Position numbers and translations under genes: made by a program. From Roseateles oligotrophus (GTDB lineage: Bacteria; Pseudomonadota; Gammaproteobacteria; Burkholderiales; Burkholderiaceae_C), in the NCBI RefSeq assembly GCF_014204525.1, contig NZ_JACHLP010000001.1, forward strand, positions 186,001 through 250,000: a stretch of DNA of 64,000 bases. Direction: 5' to 3'. Within the stretch, counting starts at the first letter, position 1. Every line of letters begins with the position of its first letter. A model generated the notes under the pieces. The model searched no databases. It had not been told where the DNA came from and worked only from the letters and a program-made list of their open reading frames with translations. Shown in pieces: positions 20,063 to 29,141 of the stretch.

Positions 20063-20089
20063 CAATTTCCCACCCAGTCCAAGAAAAAC

Positions 20090-20401
20090 ATGACCCGCTC
20101 CGACCTGGTTGCTTTGCTGTCAGACCGCTTTGGCCAACTGGCCCAGCGCGACACCGAGTTCGCCGTCAAAACGATTCTGGACGCCATGTCCGATGCCCTG
20201 GCACGCGGCCACCGCATCGAGATCCGTGGCTTCGGCAGTTTCCAGGTCAATCGCCGCCCACCCCGCATGGGTCGCAATCCACGCAGCGGCGAGCAGGTCT
20301 TGATCCCCGAAAAACTGGTGCCCCATTTCAAGCCCGGCAAGGCCTTGCGTGAGGCCGTCGATGCCAAGGGCGGCGCCGCAGCCGCCACCAGCGAAACCTG
20401 A
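20090..20401 (+). CDS. ihfB: Integration host factor subunit beta
   Basis: Nucleoid protein that bends DNA sharply as a heterodimer with IhfA. The 103-residue product begins [18 protein letters not shown] and carries the HU/IHF DNA-binding arm [23 protein letters not shown] with the intercalating proline region, then [15 protein letters not shown]. The length is about ten residues above E. coli IhfB owing to an Ala/Gly-rich tail. The preferred start is the conserved MTRSD at 20090; the earlier in-frame ATG at 19943 lies in the hairpin region. No strong Shine-Dalgarno is seen. Linkage to rpsA is conserved across proteobacteria. Confidence 0.95.
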   Translation: MTRSDLVALLSDRFGQLAQRDTEFAVKTILDAMSDALARGHRIEIRGFGSFQVNRRPPRMGRNPRSGEQVLIPEKLVPHFKPGKALREAVDAKGGAAAATSET

Positions 20402-20484
20402 AGCCGGCCTTCGCGGGCACGGGCAGCAAAGCACGGCGCTTGGCCCGCGCCACCCTGGTTGGCGCGGCTTAGAATGCGGGCACC

Positions 20485-20778
20485 ATGCGCATCTTTATCT
20501 GGCTGTTCCGAGCCTTCCTCTTCTTCACGCTCTTCGCTTTTGCGCTGAACAACAGCCACGAGGTGGATGTACGCTGGTTCTTCGGCCATGAGTGGCGCGC
20601 GCCCCTGGTGATCGTCGTGCTCACCGCCTTCGGCTTCGGCTGCGCCCTCGGCGTGCTGGCCATGGTGCCGGCCTGGTGGAAGCACCGCACGCAAGCCAAG
20701 CGCGGCACGCCCGAAGCGGGCCTGCCGGGCAGCAGCAATGAGCCCCAGCCCCCTGCCGTGATACACGATGGAATTTGA
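20485..20778 (+). CDS. lapA: LapA-family inner-membrane protein (DUF1049)
   Basis: Small membrane protein of 97 residues with two predicted transmembrane helices (IWLFRAFLFFTLFAFAL and LVIVVLTAFGFGCALGVLAMV) separated by the LapA-type HEVDVRWFFGHEW loop. In E. coli LapA acts with LapB in the control of LPS synthesis. The last residues overlap the lapB start by 11 bp, so translation is probably coupled. The gene order ihfB-lapA-lapB matches the usual arrangement downstream of rpsA and supports the assignment. Confidence 0.88.
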   Translation: MRIFIWLFRAFLFFTLFAFALNNSHEVDVRWFFGHEWRAPLVIVVLTAFGFGCALGVLAMVPAWWKHRTQAKRGTPEAGLPGSSNEPQPPAVIHDGI

Positions 20779-21916
20779 TCCCCGCTGGCTGCTCTTCGTG
20801 CTGCCGGCCGCTTTCGCCCTGGGTTGGCTGGCCTCCAAGCTCGACACCCGGCAGTGGAAGCGCGAACAGCGCGACGCCCCCAAAGCCTATTTCAAGGGCC
20901 TGAACCTCTTGCTCAACGAGCAGCAGGACAAGGCCATCGACGCCTTCATCGAAGCCGTCCAGAATGACCCCGACACCTCGGAGCTGCACTTCGCCCTGGG
21001 CAATCTGTTCCGCCGCCGCGGCGAGTACGAGCGCGCCGTGCGCGTGCACCAGCACCTCTTGCAACGCGGCGATCTGCCGCGCAGCGAGCGCGAGCGCGCC
21101 CAGCACGCCCTGGCGCAGGACTTCTTCAAGGCCGGCCTGTTTGACCGTGCCGAAGAGGCCTTTGCGGCCCTGCGCGGCACGCCCTTCGAGCATGAGGCCG
21201 AGCTGGCCCTGCTGTCCCTGTTCGAGCGCTCGCGCGACTGGCGCAAGGCGGTCGACGTCGCCCGCCATCTGGAACAAAGCGGCAGCGCCTCCTTTGCCAC
21301 CCGGGTCGCCCATTACCTCTGCGAACTGGCGCTGGAGGCACAGGCCCGCGCCCAGACCGGGGAGGCGCAAGTCCTGCTGAGCGAAGCCCGCAAGGCCGCG
21401 CCGCAAGCCGCCCGTGCCCATGTGCTGAGCGGCCAGATGCTGGCCCGCGCAGGCCAGGCCGAGGCCGCGATGAATGCCTATGCCGAATTGCTGGCCCTCA
21501 ACCCCGAGGCCTTCAATCTGGTCGCCAAGGACTATGCCGAGGCCGCCCTGGCCTGCGGCGCCGCTGAGCGCGCCCTGGCCACGCTGGCCAGCCAATACCA
21601 ACGCGCGCCGGGCCTGCATCTGCTGGCGGCGATCGCCAGGCTGGAACCCGAGACCGCGGCACAACGCCAGCGCCTGGCCGAACACCTCAGGGAGCAGCCC
21701 AGCCTGACGGCCGCCCGCAATCTGCTGGCCGTCAGCCAGTCCTGCCTGAGCCCGGAAGAGTCCCCCCTGGTCGCCAGTGCCCTGGACCGCGCCGCCCGCC
21801 CCCTGCAGCGCTACCGCTGCGCCGCCTGCGGCTTTGAGGCCCAGCACTATTTCTGGCAATGCCCGGGCTGCCTCAGCTGGGACAGCAATCCACCCCGCCA
21901 CGTTGAAGAGTTATGA
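20768..21916 (+). CDS. lapB: LPS assembly protein LapB (YciM)
   Basis: Membrane-anchored TPR protein which, in E. coli, helps FtsH degrade LpxC and couples LPS synthesis to transport. The 382 residues start with one membrane anchor (WLLFVLPAAFALGWLASKL), followed by about nine TPR-like helical repeats rich in Ala and Leu. The C-terminal rubredoxin-like metal-binding segment has paired cysteines in YRCAACGFEAQHYFWQCPGC. This arrangement and the length (E. coli 389) are characteristic. It overlaps lapA upstream and the first glycosyltransferase downstream by four bases, joining LPS control with a glycan module. Confidence 0.94.
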   Translation: MEFDPRWLLFVLPAAFALGWLASKLDTRQWKREQRDAPKAYFKGLNLLLNEQQDKAIDAFIEAVQNDPDTSELHFALGNLFRRRGEYERAVRVHQHLLQRGDLPRSERERAQHALAQDFFKAGLFDRAEEAFAALRGTPFEHEAELALLSLFERSRDWRKAVDVARHLEQSGSASFATRVAHYLCELALEAQARAQTGEAQVLLSEARKAAPQAARAHVLSGQMLARAGQAEAAMNAYAELLALNPEAFNLVAKDYAEAALACGAAERALATLASQYQRAPGLHLLAAIARLEPETAAQRQRLAEHLREQPSLTAARNLLAVSQSCLSPEESPLVASALDRAARPLQRYRCAACGFEAQHYFWQCPGCLSWDSNPPRHVEEL

Positions 21917-22656
21917 CCTCCACCCCTAACAGCCCACGAGTCATCCTCTGCATGAAATGGGGCACGAAATACGGCCCCGAGTATGTGAACCGGCTCTACG
22001 CCATGGTGCGCCGGCACTTGAAGGGCGAGTTCCAGTTCGTCTGCCTGACCGACCGCAGCGAAGGCATTCGCGCCGAGGTGCAATGCCTGCCCATCCCCGA
22101 GTTGACCCTGCCTAACGGGGAACCCGAGCGGGGCTGGAAAAAGCTCACCACGTTTGAGGCCGATCTGCACGGCCTGCGCGGCACGGCCTTGTTCCTGGAC
22201 CTGGACGTGGTCATCGTCGACGACATCACGCCCTTCTTCGAGGTGCCGGGCGAGTTCCTGATCATCCACGACTGGAAGCGCCCCTGGCGCATCACCGGCA
22301 ACTCCTCGGTCTACCGCTTCACGCTGGGCGCGCATGCCGATGTGCTGCAGGAGTTCCGCCAGAACCAGGCCAAGGCCAAGGCCGAGTTCCGCAACGAGCA
22401 GGCTTTTCTGACCGCCGTGCTGCACCGCCAGGGCAAGGTGCAGTACTGGGACGGCAGCTGGTGCGCCAGCTACAAATACCACTGCATCCCCTTCTGGCCC
22501 AGCAGCTTCTGGCGTGAGCCCTTCATCCCCAAGGGTGCGCGCATCCTGATCTTCCACGGCGTGATGAACCCGCCCGACGCCCTGGCCGGCCGCAATAACG
22601 GCAACTGGCGCCATGCCCGGCCGGCACGCTGGATCGCCGACCACTGGCGGGAGTGA
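21913..22656 (+). CDS. Putative glycosyltransferase
   Basis: Cytoplasmic protein of 247 residues without membrane segments. It begins with an alpha/beta region (RVILCMKWGTKYGPEYVNRLY) and contains LFLDLDVVIVDD near residue 93, a DxD-type metal/nucleotide-sugar site. NSSVYRF, an EQAFLTAVL segment and a C-terminal FHGVMNPPDA follow. The pattern fits retaining GT8-like enzymes of LPS or capsule synthesis, but donor and acceptor cannot be told. The ATG overlaps lapB by four bases (ATGA), and the stop overlaps the next gene, so it is co-translated with its neighbours. Confidence 0.75.
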   Translation: MTSTPNSPRVILCMKWGTKYGPEYVNRLYAMVRRHLKGEFQFVCLTDRSEGIRAEVQCLPIPELTLPNGEPERGWKKLTTFEADLHGLRGTALFLDLDVVIVDDITPFFEVPGEFLIIHDWKRPWRITGNSSVYRFTLGAHADVLQEFRQNQAKAKAEFRNEQAFLTAVLHRQGKVQYWDGSWCASYKYHCIPFWPSSFWREPFIPKGARILIFHGVMNPPDALAGRNNGNWRHARPARWIADHWRE

Positions 22657-23615
22657 GTTCCCCCATGCTGACCTGGCTTTTGCTGCCGCTGGCCCTGCTC
22701 TTGCTGGCCGCCACCTGGGAGTTGCTGCGCGTGCTGCGGGCCCAGGTGCCCGCCAGCGTACATCGTTTGACGCTGGGCCAGCCCCTCAGCCCGACACCCC
22801 CCGCCATTCCCAAGATCATCTGGGCCTATTGGCATGCCACACCGGCGCCGGACTTCATTCAGCAATGCCAGGCCAACTGGCAGCGCTTTGCGCCGGACCA
22901 CGAGTTGCGCCTGCTGCACCAGGGCAATATGCGCGACTGGGTCGACGGGGCCGAACAATTGGCCCATCTGGACGCCCTGCCCCATTACCGCCAGGCCGAT
23001 TGGTTACGCCTGCAACTGCTGGCCCGCCACGGCGGCCTGTGGGTAGATGCCTCCATCCTGCTGTGCCAGAACCTGGACTGGGTGCACCAAACTCAGCAGG
23101 CCGAGGCCAGCGAATTTGTCGGTTTTTATATCAACCGTTTCACGACCCGGCCGGATCAGCCCATTGTCGAGAACTGGTTCATGGCCGCCGTCCCCGGCAG
23201 CCGCTTTGTCGGCGCCCTGGCGCAGGAGTTCGAGCTGGCCATCGGCCAGGGCGAGGCCGCCTATCTGGCGGGCTTGCAGCAGCAGGGCAAGCTCGCACGC
23301 GTGGTGCAAGGGCTGGGGCCCAAGGACCAAAGCTATCTGATCATGCATGTGGCCGCCGCCGTGGTGCTGGATCGCCAGCCGCAAGCCTATCGCCTGGCCC
23401 TGACACGCGCCGAGGACAGCGCCTTCGCCTTCCACACCGCCCTGGGCTGGCGCAAGCGCCACCTCTATGCCCGCCTGGCCCTCAGCCCCTGCCCGGCCCG
23501 CCTGCCCTGCTTGATCAAGCTGCGCGGCGGTGACCGCCGCGTCTTCGAACGCGGCCTGGCCCGGCAGCGCGTCCTGCCCGGCAGCGCCCTGGCAAGGCTG
23601 CTTCCCCGTGGCTGA
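22653..23615 (+). CDS. Putative capsular/LPS glycosyltransferase (GT32-like, Gly_transf_sug)
   Basis: Protein of 320 residues with one N-terminal membrane anchor (LTWLLLPLALLLLAATWELL). It is followed by the glycosyltransferase-sugar-binding region PKIIWAYWHATPAPDFIQQC, HYRQADWLRLQLLARHGGLWVDASIL with the functional D-x-D-like WVDAS, and GPKDQSYLI. This is the Caps_synth/GT32 pattern seen in transfer of sugars to surface polysaccharides. The GTG at 22653 overlaps the preceding stop codon; an ATG at 22665 is an alternative start with better Shine-Dalgarno spacing. Substrate unknown. Confidence 0.8.
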   Translation: MSSPMLTWLLLPLALLLLAATWELLRVLRAQVPASVHRLTLGQPLSPTPPAIPKIIWAYWHATPAPDFIQQCQANWQRFAPDHELRLLHQGNMRDWVDGAEQLAHLDALPHYRQADWLRLQLLARHGGLWVDASILLCQNLDWVHQTQQAEASEFVGFYINRFTTRPDQPIVENWFMAAVPGSRFVGALAQEFELAIGQGEAAYLAGLQQQGKLARVVQGLGPKDQSYLIMHVAAAVVLDRQPQAYRLALTRAEDSAFAFHTALGWRKRHLYARLALSPCPARLPCLIKLRGGDRRVFERGLARQRVLPGSALARLLPRG

Positions 23616-23622
23616 GGCGGAG

Positions 23623-24627
23623 ATGGGGAGAGCCGCCCCCTGGCTCAGCATCTTGCTGCCGGTCTACAAGGTCGAGGCCTATCTGCAGGCCTGCGCAGAC
23701 TCCATCCTGGGCCAAGCCGATGCGGGCGTGGAACTGGTCTTTGTGGACGACGCCTCGCCCGATGGATCGGGCCGCCTGCTGCAAGCGCTGCAGCAAGCCC
23801 ATCCCCAGCAGGTGCGCGTCATCACCCAGGCCAGCAATCAAGGCGTCAGCGTGGCGCGCAACACCTTGCTGGACGCGGCGCGGGGCGACTATCTCTGGTT
23901 CATAGACCCGGATGATTTGCTGGAGCCTGGCGTCATTCCCCAGCTCAAGCGTTTGCTCAACCAGGCCCAGCCGCCCGAGCTGATTCTGTGCGACTTCCGA
24001 GCCTTCGAGGACGGCAGCGGCCAGGCGCGCAAGGCCCGCCAACGCCATATCAGCACCTTCCAAGGCCCCGGCCGGCAGCTCAGCCGCGACCGCGACGCCT
24101 TGATCCAAGGCCTGTTCAAAGCCGGGCAGTTGCACCCCTGGTCCAAGATCGTCAAACGGGCTTGCTGGCCGGCCGAGCTGCGCTTTCCACCGGGCCGCAT
24201 CTTCGAGGACCTGGCCGTCCTGCCGCGCCTGGCCCTGCAAATTGACAGTTATCTGCACATCCCCGAGGTCTGGCTGGCCTATCGCCAACGGCCCGGCAGC
24301 GCCCTGGCCAATTTGTCCGCCGCCCGCATCGAGGACTGGATGCGGGCCTTGCAAGGCTATGGCGCGGCCCTGCATGCGCGGCCGGTCCGGCCGCAGACCG
24401 AGTTCGAGGTCGCGCATTTCTGTGCCCGCACCTTTGTGCGGGCCTGCAAGCGCCGCGTCAAGCTAGGCGACGCGGATGCCGCCAAGGCCTTGAAACGCTT
24501 TGCCCGCCAGTTCGCGCTCAGCTCGCCGCTGGCGCCGCAAGCCTTGCTGCGCGCCTATCTGAAGCGAGGCCGACTGCTGCGTTTTGCACAGCTGCGCTAC
24601 TGGCTGATGCGTGCCACACCCCGCTAA
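23623..24627 (+). CDS. Family 2 glycosyltransferase
   Basis: GT-A fold enzyme of 334 residues. The N-terminal catalytic domain shows LSILLPVYKVEAYLQACADS, LVFVDDASPDGSG, SVARNTLLDAARGDYLWFIDPDD with the DPDD metal site, and PGRIFEDL. This is the common GT2 pattern of O-antigen and LPS-core enzymes. The C-terminal 80 residues are helical and basic. The start may be ATG 23623 (preceded by AGGCGG) or GTG 23608, which would overlap the previous gene. The stop overlaps the convergent GT4 gene by four bases. Confidence 0.88.
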   Translation: MGRAAPWLSILLPVYKVEAYLQACADSILGQADAGVELVFVDDASPDGSGRLLQALQQAHPQQVRVITQASNQGVSVARNTLLDAARGDYLWFIDPDDLLEPGVIPQLKRLLNQAQPPELILCDFRAFEDGSGQARKARQRHISTFQGPGRQLSRDRDALIQGLFKAGQLHPWSKIVKRACWPAELRFPPGRIFEDLAVLPRLALQIDSYLHIPEVWLAYRQRPGSALANLSAARIEDWMRALQGYGAALHARPVRPQTEFEVAHFCARTFVRACKRRVKLGDADAAKALKRFARQFALSSPLAPQALLRAYLKRGRLLRFAQLRYWLMRATPR

Positions 24628-25763
24628 AGGCTGAGCAACAAATCCTCGTAGCGCTGAATCATCAGCGGCATGCCGTGCTCGGCCAGGGCCCGCGCGCGCG
24701 CCGCCCGGCCCAGGCGCTCGGCCAGGCCGGGCTCACGCAGCAGGCGGGCCAGCGCATCGGCCAGGGCCTGGGCATCGCCCTCGGGCACCAGCAAACCGGT
24801 CTCGCCCTGGCTCAGCACCTCGCTGACGCCCACCACATCCGAGGCCACGCAGGCACAGCCCGCCGCCATGCCCTCCACCAGGGCCAGGGGCATGCCCTCG
24901 TAATGCGTGGCCAGCACGCAGATCTGCGAGTCCATCAAAAGCTGGGGCATCTGACCGTAATGGCCCAGGAACTCGACCTGGGCCTGCAGGTCCAGGCGCC
25001 GCACCAGGTCTTCGGCCGCGCGCCGGTATGAGGCCTTGCCCGCGCCGCCCAGCTTGAGCTTGGGTGCCAGGCCTTGCTGGCGCAGCAGATGCAGGGCGCG
25101 GATCAGGGTCAGATGGTCTTTCTGGCGCGCGAAGCGGGCCGACATCACCAGCTGCGGCAGGCGGCCGGCAAATGGCCGGTCCTGCGCCGCCTCGAAGCGC
25201 CGCAGATCAATGCCGTTAGGAATCGCCAGCGTCTTGGCCGCCGGCATGCCCAGCTCCAGCAAGCGGCGGCGCACGCCTTCCGACACACCGATCAGTTTGG
25301 CGCTGCAGGGTGCCAGCCGGCGCGCCTGCCAGAGCCGCCAGGCGCTGTAGCGCTCGCGGCTGTTGTGCTCCACCTGGGTCAACACCGGCACGCCCGCCCA
25401 CAGCGCCGCCCAGCGGCCCAGCAGATGCTCGGGAAAGCCATGCGCCATCATCACCCGCGGCCGCAGGGCCAGGCACAGACGGCGCAGCGCCCAGAGCGTG
25501 GCCAGATGCGACCAGCCCGGCAGCACCCAGACCTGCAAGCCCTGGTCCCGCAAGGCCTGCACCCGCGCCGCATCGGTATTGCGCTTGCGACGCAGCACCA
25601 GCAGGGGGCGGATGCGGCCGGTCCGCAAAGAGGCCAGGCACAGATCGACCGCCACCTGGGTCGCCCCCGAAAAACCGCCGGTGACGAAATGCAGCACCCG
25701 CGGGGCCTCGCTGCCTGGCCCAGCTCCGTCGCCGAGCTGCCTGCTTTCCACGTTTTTTGTCAT
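24624..25763 (-). CDS. Family 4 glycosyltransferase
   Basis: GT-B fold enzyme of 379 residues. The N-terminal domain starts APRVLHFVTGGFSGATQVAVD. The C-terminal GT4 domain shows AIPNGIDLRRF, VMSARFARQKDHLTLIRAL, ILATHYEGMPLALVEGMAAG-type sequence (here CVLATHYEGMPLALVEGMA) with the EGMPLALVE catalytic/nucleotide-sugar motif, then VGVSEVL and ETGLLVPEGD. It lies opposite to the lapB-GT genes and is divergent from msbA with 38 bp between start codons, so it belongs functionally with the surface-glycan module. Donor and acceptor unknown. Confidence 0.9.
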   Translation of the reverse strand: MTKNVESRQLGDGAGPGSEAPRVLHFVTGGFSGATQVAVDLCLASLRTGRIRPLLVLRRKRNTDAARVQALRDQGLQVWVLPGWSHLATLWALRRLCLALRPRVMMAHGFPEHLLGRWAALWAGVPVLTQVEHNSRERYSAWRLWQARRLAPCSAKLIGVSEGVRRRLLELGMPAAKTLAIPNGIDLRRFEAAQDRPFAGRLPQLVMSARFARQKDHLTLIRALHLLRQQGLAPKLKLGGAGKASYRRAAEDLVRRLDLQAQVEFLGHYGQMPQLLMDSQICVLATHYEGMPLALVEGMAAGCACVASDVVGVSEVLSQGETGLLVPEGDAQALADALARLLREPGLAERLGRAARARALAEHGMPLMIQRYEDLLLSL

Positions 25764-25801
25764 GCCGGGCAGTATAGAAACAGCGGCGACAATGGCGGGC
25801 T

Positions 25802-27541
25802 ATGAGTGATGAACAAGCGTCCGATTTCAAGCCGATTGCCCGCCGTCTGGCGGGTTTCGTCATGCCCTATCGCATGGGGGTGGTCCTGACCATCCTGGCC
25901 TATCTGGCCCTGGCCGGCACCGAGCCGCTGATCCCCTATCTGATCAAGAACGTGTTTGGCGAGGGCTTCAGCGAACAGGCCTTCTCGATCTGGTGGGTGC
26001 CGGCCGTGCTGATCACGCTGTTTGCCCTGCGCGGCCTGTTCGGTTTTCTGGGCCAGTACCTGCTGAACTGGACCGTCACGCGCAGCGTGATGGACTTCCG
26101 CCAGGCCTTGTTCGAGGCCTTGCTGCGGGCCGACGCGCGCGTCTTCACCAGCTTGCAGCCGGGCACGGCCGTGACCAAGGTGGTGAATGACCCGCAGCAG
26201 GTCATGTCCATGCTCAGCGGCCCCATGCTGAGCATTCTGCGCGACGGCCTGCCGGCCCTGGCCATGCTGGTCTACCTCTTCTTCCTCAACTGGCAGCTGA
26301 CCCTGCTCTCCCTGGTCACCACACCGGCCATGAGCTGGGTGGTGCAGCAGGTCAACAAGCGCATACGCAAAATGGGCAGCAAGACCTATGACGCCCAGCT
26401 GCACCTGGTCAACAAAGTGGACGATGTGACCCGCGCCTGGCGGGTGGTGCGAACCTTCGACGCCGCCGAACACGAGCGTGCCGCCTTCCACCGGCGGGCG
26501 GACGATGTGCAGCGCAACGCCTTGAAGACTGCCGCCGCCGGCGCACTCAGCCAGCCGCTCTCGCAGCTGATCGCCAGCGTGGGCCTGTCGCTCATCATCT
26601 GCCTGGCCTTGCTGCAGGCCCGCCAGACCCAGACCGGGGTGGGCGAATTCGCGGCCTTCATCACCGCCCTGCTGCTGCTGACCTCGCGCCTGCGCCATCT
26701 GAGCGATCTGCTGCCCCCCATCACCAATGCCATGGTGATCGCCCGCGGCTGCCTGCAACTGATGGACCTGCCGGCCGAGCCCGACAGCGGCAGCCGCGTG
26801 CTGGACAAGGTGCACGGCGAGGTCGAAATGCGCGATGTGACGCTGCAATACCCCGAGGCCGAGCGCCCGGCCCTGAACGACCTGAACATCCAGTTCAAGG
26901 CCGGCCAGACCACCGCCCTGGTGGGCAGCTCGGGTGCGGGCAAGAGCTCCATCATCCATCTGCTGCTGGCTTTTGCCGAGCCGGGCAAGGGTCAGGTCTT
27001 GCTCGACGGCGTGCCGATCGGCGAGCTGAAAAAGGCCAATCTGCGCCAGCAGTTCGCCGTGGTCTCGCAGGACATCGTGCTGTTCGACGCCTCGGTGGCC
27101 GACAATATCGCCTACGCCCAGCCGCGCGACGAAGCCCGCCTGGAGCAGGCCTTGCGCGCCGCCCATCTGTGGGACTTTGTGCAAGAGCTGCCGCAAGGCC
27201 TGGACACCGTGGTGGGCGCCAATGGCAGCAAGCTCAGCGGCGGCCAGCGCCAGCGCCTGGCGATTGCCCGCGCGCTCTACCGCGACGCGCCGATCTGGGT
27301 CTTCGACGAAGCCACCTCGGCCCTGGACACCGAGAGCGAGCGCGCCGTGCAACAGGCGCTGGAGCAATGGCAGGGCCGCAAGACCTTGATCGTCATCGCC
27401 CACCGCCTGTCCACCATTCGCGCGGCCGACACCATCCATGTGATGAGCCAGGGCCGGGTGCTGGAAAGCGGCACGCACACCGGCTTGCTGGCGCGGGACG
27501 GTGCTTACGCGGCGATGGTGAGGGCGCAGAACGGGGAGTGA
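25802..27541 (+). CDS. msbA: Lipid A export ABC transporter, permease/ATPase MsbA
   Basis: Flips lipid A-core from the inner to the outer leaflet of the inner membrane; it acts as a homodimer. The 579-residue half-transporter has a six-helix type I exporter domain at about 15-320. The ATPase domain at about 340-579 has Walker A GSSGAGKSS, Q-loop VVSQDIVLFDASV, signature LSGGQRQRLAIARAL, Walker B WVFDEATSALD and the H-loop IAHRLSTI. Length and motif order match MsbA (582 residues in E. coli). The flanking glycosyltransferases support a lipid A/LPS substrate. Confidence 0.94.
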   Translation: MSDEQASDFKPIARRLAGFVMPYRMGVVLTILAYLALAGTEPLIPYLIKNVFGEGFSEQAFSIWWVPAVLITLFALRGLFGFLGQYLLNWTVTRSVMDFRQALFEALLRADARVFTSLQPGTAVTKVVNDPQQVMSMLSGPMLSILRDGLPALAMLVYLFFLNWQLTLLSLVTTPAMSWVVQQVNKRIRKMGSKTYDAQLHLVNKVDDVTRAWRVVRTFDAAEHERAAFHRRADDVQRNALKTAAAGALSQPLSQLIASVGLSLIICLALLQARQTQTGVGEFAAFITALLLLTSRLRHLSDLLPPITNAMVIARGCLQLMDLPAEPDSGSRVLDKVHGEVEMRDVTLQYPEAERPALNDLNIQFKAGQTTALVGSSGAGKSSIIHLLLAFAEPGKGQVLLDGVPIGELKKANLRQQFAVVSQDIVLFDASVADNIAYAQPRDEARLEQALRAAHLWDFVQELPQGLDTVVGANGSKLSGGQRQRLAIARALYRDAPIWVFDEATSALDTESERAVQQALEQWQGRKTLIVIAHRLSTIRAADTIHVMSQGRVLESGTHTGLLARDGAYAAMVRAQNGE

Positions 27542-27560
27542 GGACCGTCCACTCGGAGTG

Positions 27561-29141
27561 TCAGCTCGGACACCCCACACTCAGCTCCCAGGCCGTGCCG
27601 GACTTGGGCGCATTGACATTGACGAAGAGTGTGCGGCTGCCATTCAAGGCGAGCTGAATCGAGGCGCTGCCGCTGACCAGGCCGCCGGTGTCGTACAGGG
27701 TCTGGCCATTGGAGATGACGCGGAAACCATCGGGTATGGAATAGGCGTTGCGATAAAAAGTCAGCGTGCCCGCAACGCTGCCGGCGTCGAAGACAAATGA
27801 ATAAGTGCCCTGCCCGCCCGACTGCTGCAGCGTGGCGCATTGACCCAGCTGGCTGATATTGCCGGTGAAGCTGCCATCCCCCAAGCGGCCGCTGATGCTG
27901 CCGGCCACATCGTTGCCACGAACATTGCCGGCAATCCGCACGGTATCGCCGCCGCTATCGGCCGTGGCCACGGCCGCCATATCTCCCTTGGCACCCACCG
28001 TCCCCGTGACGCTGTAATTCGTGCCCTGCTGATCCACCCCGTAGCCGCTGACCAAAGTGTCAACAGCGGGTGGCTGCGCGCTCAGGGGGAGCTGGCTGGC
28101 GCGATCCAGCAGATTGCCCGCCTTGTCGCTGGCGGCATCAAATACTCTTTGCACGGCGCCCGAGATGCGCGCCGAAATCTTGCCCGCCAAGCTGTCAGCA
28201 ACAGTCGTTTCCGCCGTGGCGCCGGCACTGAAGCGATCCAGAAAAGTGTTCAGGTTCTCGGACATCTGCTCCAGGCTGTTGGCATTGCTGACGCCATCCG
28301 CAATCGGCAGGCCGATGTGTTGCAAACCCCAGGCCACCATGGCGCCCGCCACCAGGGCCGGCACCGCACCCGAGCTGATGCCCACCGCCAGTCCCATGGC
28401 CAGGCCGCCCAGCACGGCGCGCCTATCTATGCTGGCAACGGCGGCCGTGCGCGGCCCTGCCGCCATGGGCGTTACCGAGGCGGCGGCCGGTGGCAAGGCA
28501 TCCACATAGGCCAGCACCCCGGGGCTGAAGGGTTTTGCCGGGCCCAGGCCCGCATCGGCCGCCGGCAGGACGGCGAAGCTGCCGGTCTGCGCAGCCCCGC
28601 GCATCTGCGCCGACAACTGGCCCGCCACGGCGGGCGTGCCAAGGATAGGGGCCGCCGACAAGCCTGCCGCCCCCGCTAGGACAGCATAGCCGCCGATATA
28701 GGCACCGGCGGCGTCGTAGCTGAGGTAGTCGATTCTGTCGCTGCCACGGCGGCTGATGGTCAGCGCGCGGCCGCTGACCTCGTCCTGGATGCGCTCAGGC
28801 AGGCCGTCACTGCCATTGAACACCCGGATCCGCTCGCCCGTCTTGGGGTTGGTGTAAAGGCTTTGCGTGGCGCCGCCGCTGGCCGAGCGGAACACCTCCA
28901 CCATGGCACCGCTGCGGGACTGGATCTGGTCGTAACTCTTGTCGGCCTTGCCAACCACGCTGAGCTGCGGGGCGGGCGCTGGCGCCGGCGCGGGGGCCGG
29001 TGCCGGTGCGGGGGCCGGCGCGGGAGCCGATGCTGCGGGCAAGTTGTCACCGCCACCTCCACCGCAGGCACTCAGGCCAGCGAGTACCAAAGCACTCAAC
29101 AACAGGCCTGAACCCGGCTTCGAAATCTGCACTGAACTCAT
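27561..29141 (-). CDS. Lipoprotein of unknown function with Ala-Pro repeat
   Basis: I do not recognise a family. The 526-residue product starts with a lipoprotein signal (LLLSALVLAGLSAC, lipidated Cys26), then a Gly run and an (Ala-Pro)n spacer of about 20 residues encoded by a GC-rich hexamer-like tract. The body starts with a region containing EVFRSASGG and NPKTGERIRVFNGSD that could be a small beta domain. A hydrophobic central stretch near 265-305 (GGLAMGLAVGISSGAVPALV) could insert in a membrane. The C-terminal 150 residues are rich in Gly/Ser/Thr with repeated G-x-V patterns (SVTGTVGAKGDMAAVAT, GNVRGNDVAGSISGRLGDG), suggesting a beta-structured surface domain. The start at 29141 is chosen because the signal peptide begins there. 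It is divergent from the dioxygenase-like gene. Confidence 0.7.
   Translation of the reverse strand: MSSVQISKPGSGLLLSALVLAGLSACGGGGGDNLPAASAPAPAPAPAPAPAPAPAPAPQLSVVGKADKSYDQIQSRSGAMVEVFRSASGGATQSLYTNPKTGERIRVFNGSDGLPERIQDEVSGRALTISRRGSDRIDYLSYDAAGAYIGGYAVLAGAAGLSAAPILGTPAVAGQLSAQMRGAAQTGSFAVLPAADAGLGPAKPFSPGVLAYVDALPPAAASVTPMAAGPRTAAVASIDRRAVLGGLAMGLAVGISSGAVPALVAGAMVAWGLQHIGLPIADGVSNANSLEQMSENLNTFLDRFSAGATAETTVADSLAGKISARISGAVQRVFDAASDKAGNLLDRASQLPLSAQPPAVDTLVSGYGVDQQGTNYSVTGTVGAKGDMAAVATADSGGDTVRIAGNVRGNDVAGSISGRLGDGSFTGNISQLGQCATLQQSGGQGTYSFVFDAGSVAGTLTFYRNAYSIPDGFRVISNGQTLYDTGGLVSGSASIQLALNGSRTLFVNVNAPKSGTAWELSVGCPS

Noticed and set aside
28968-29036. GC-rich tandem repeat that might be a CRISPR-like or minisatellite array
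   Set aside because: It encodes the in-frame Ala-Pro spacer of the lipoprotein; there are no spacers or cas genes.
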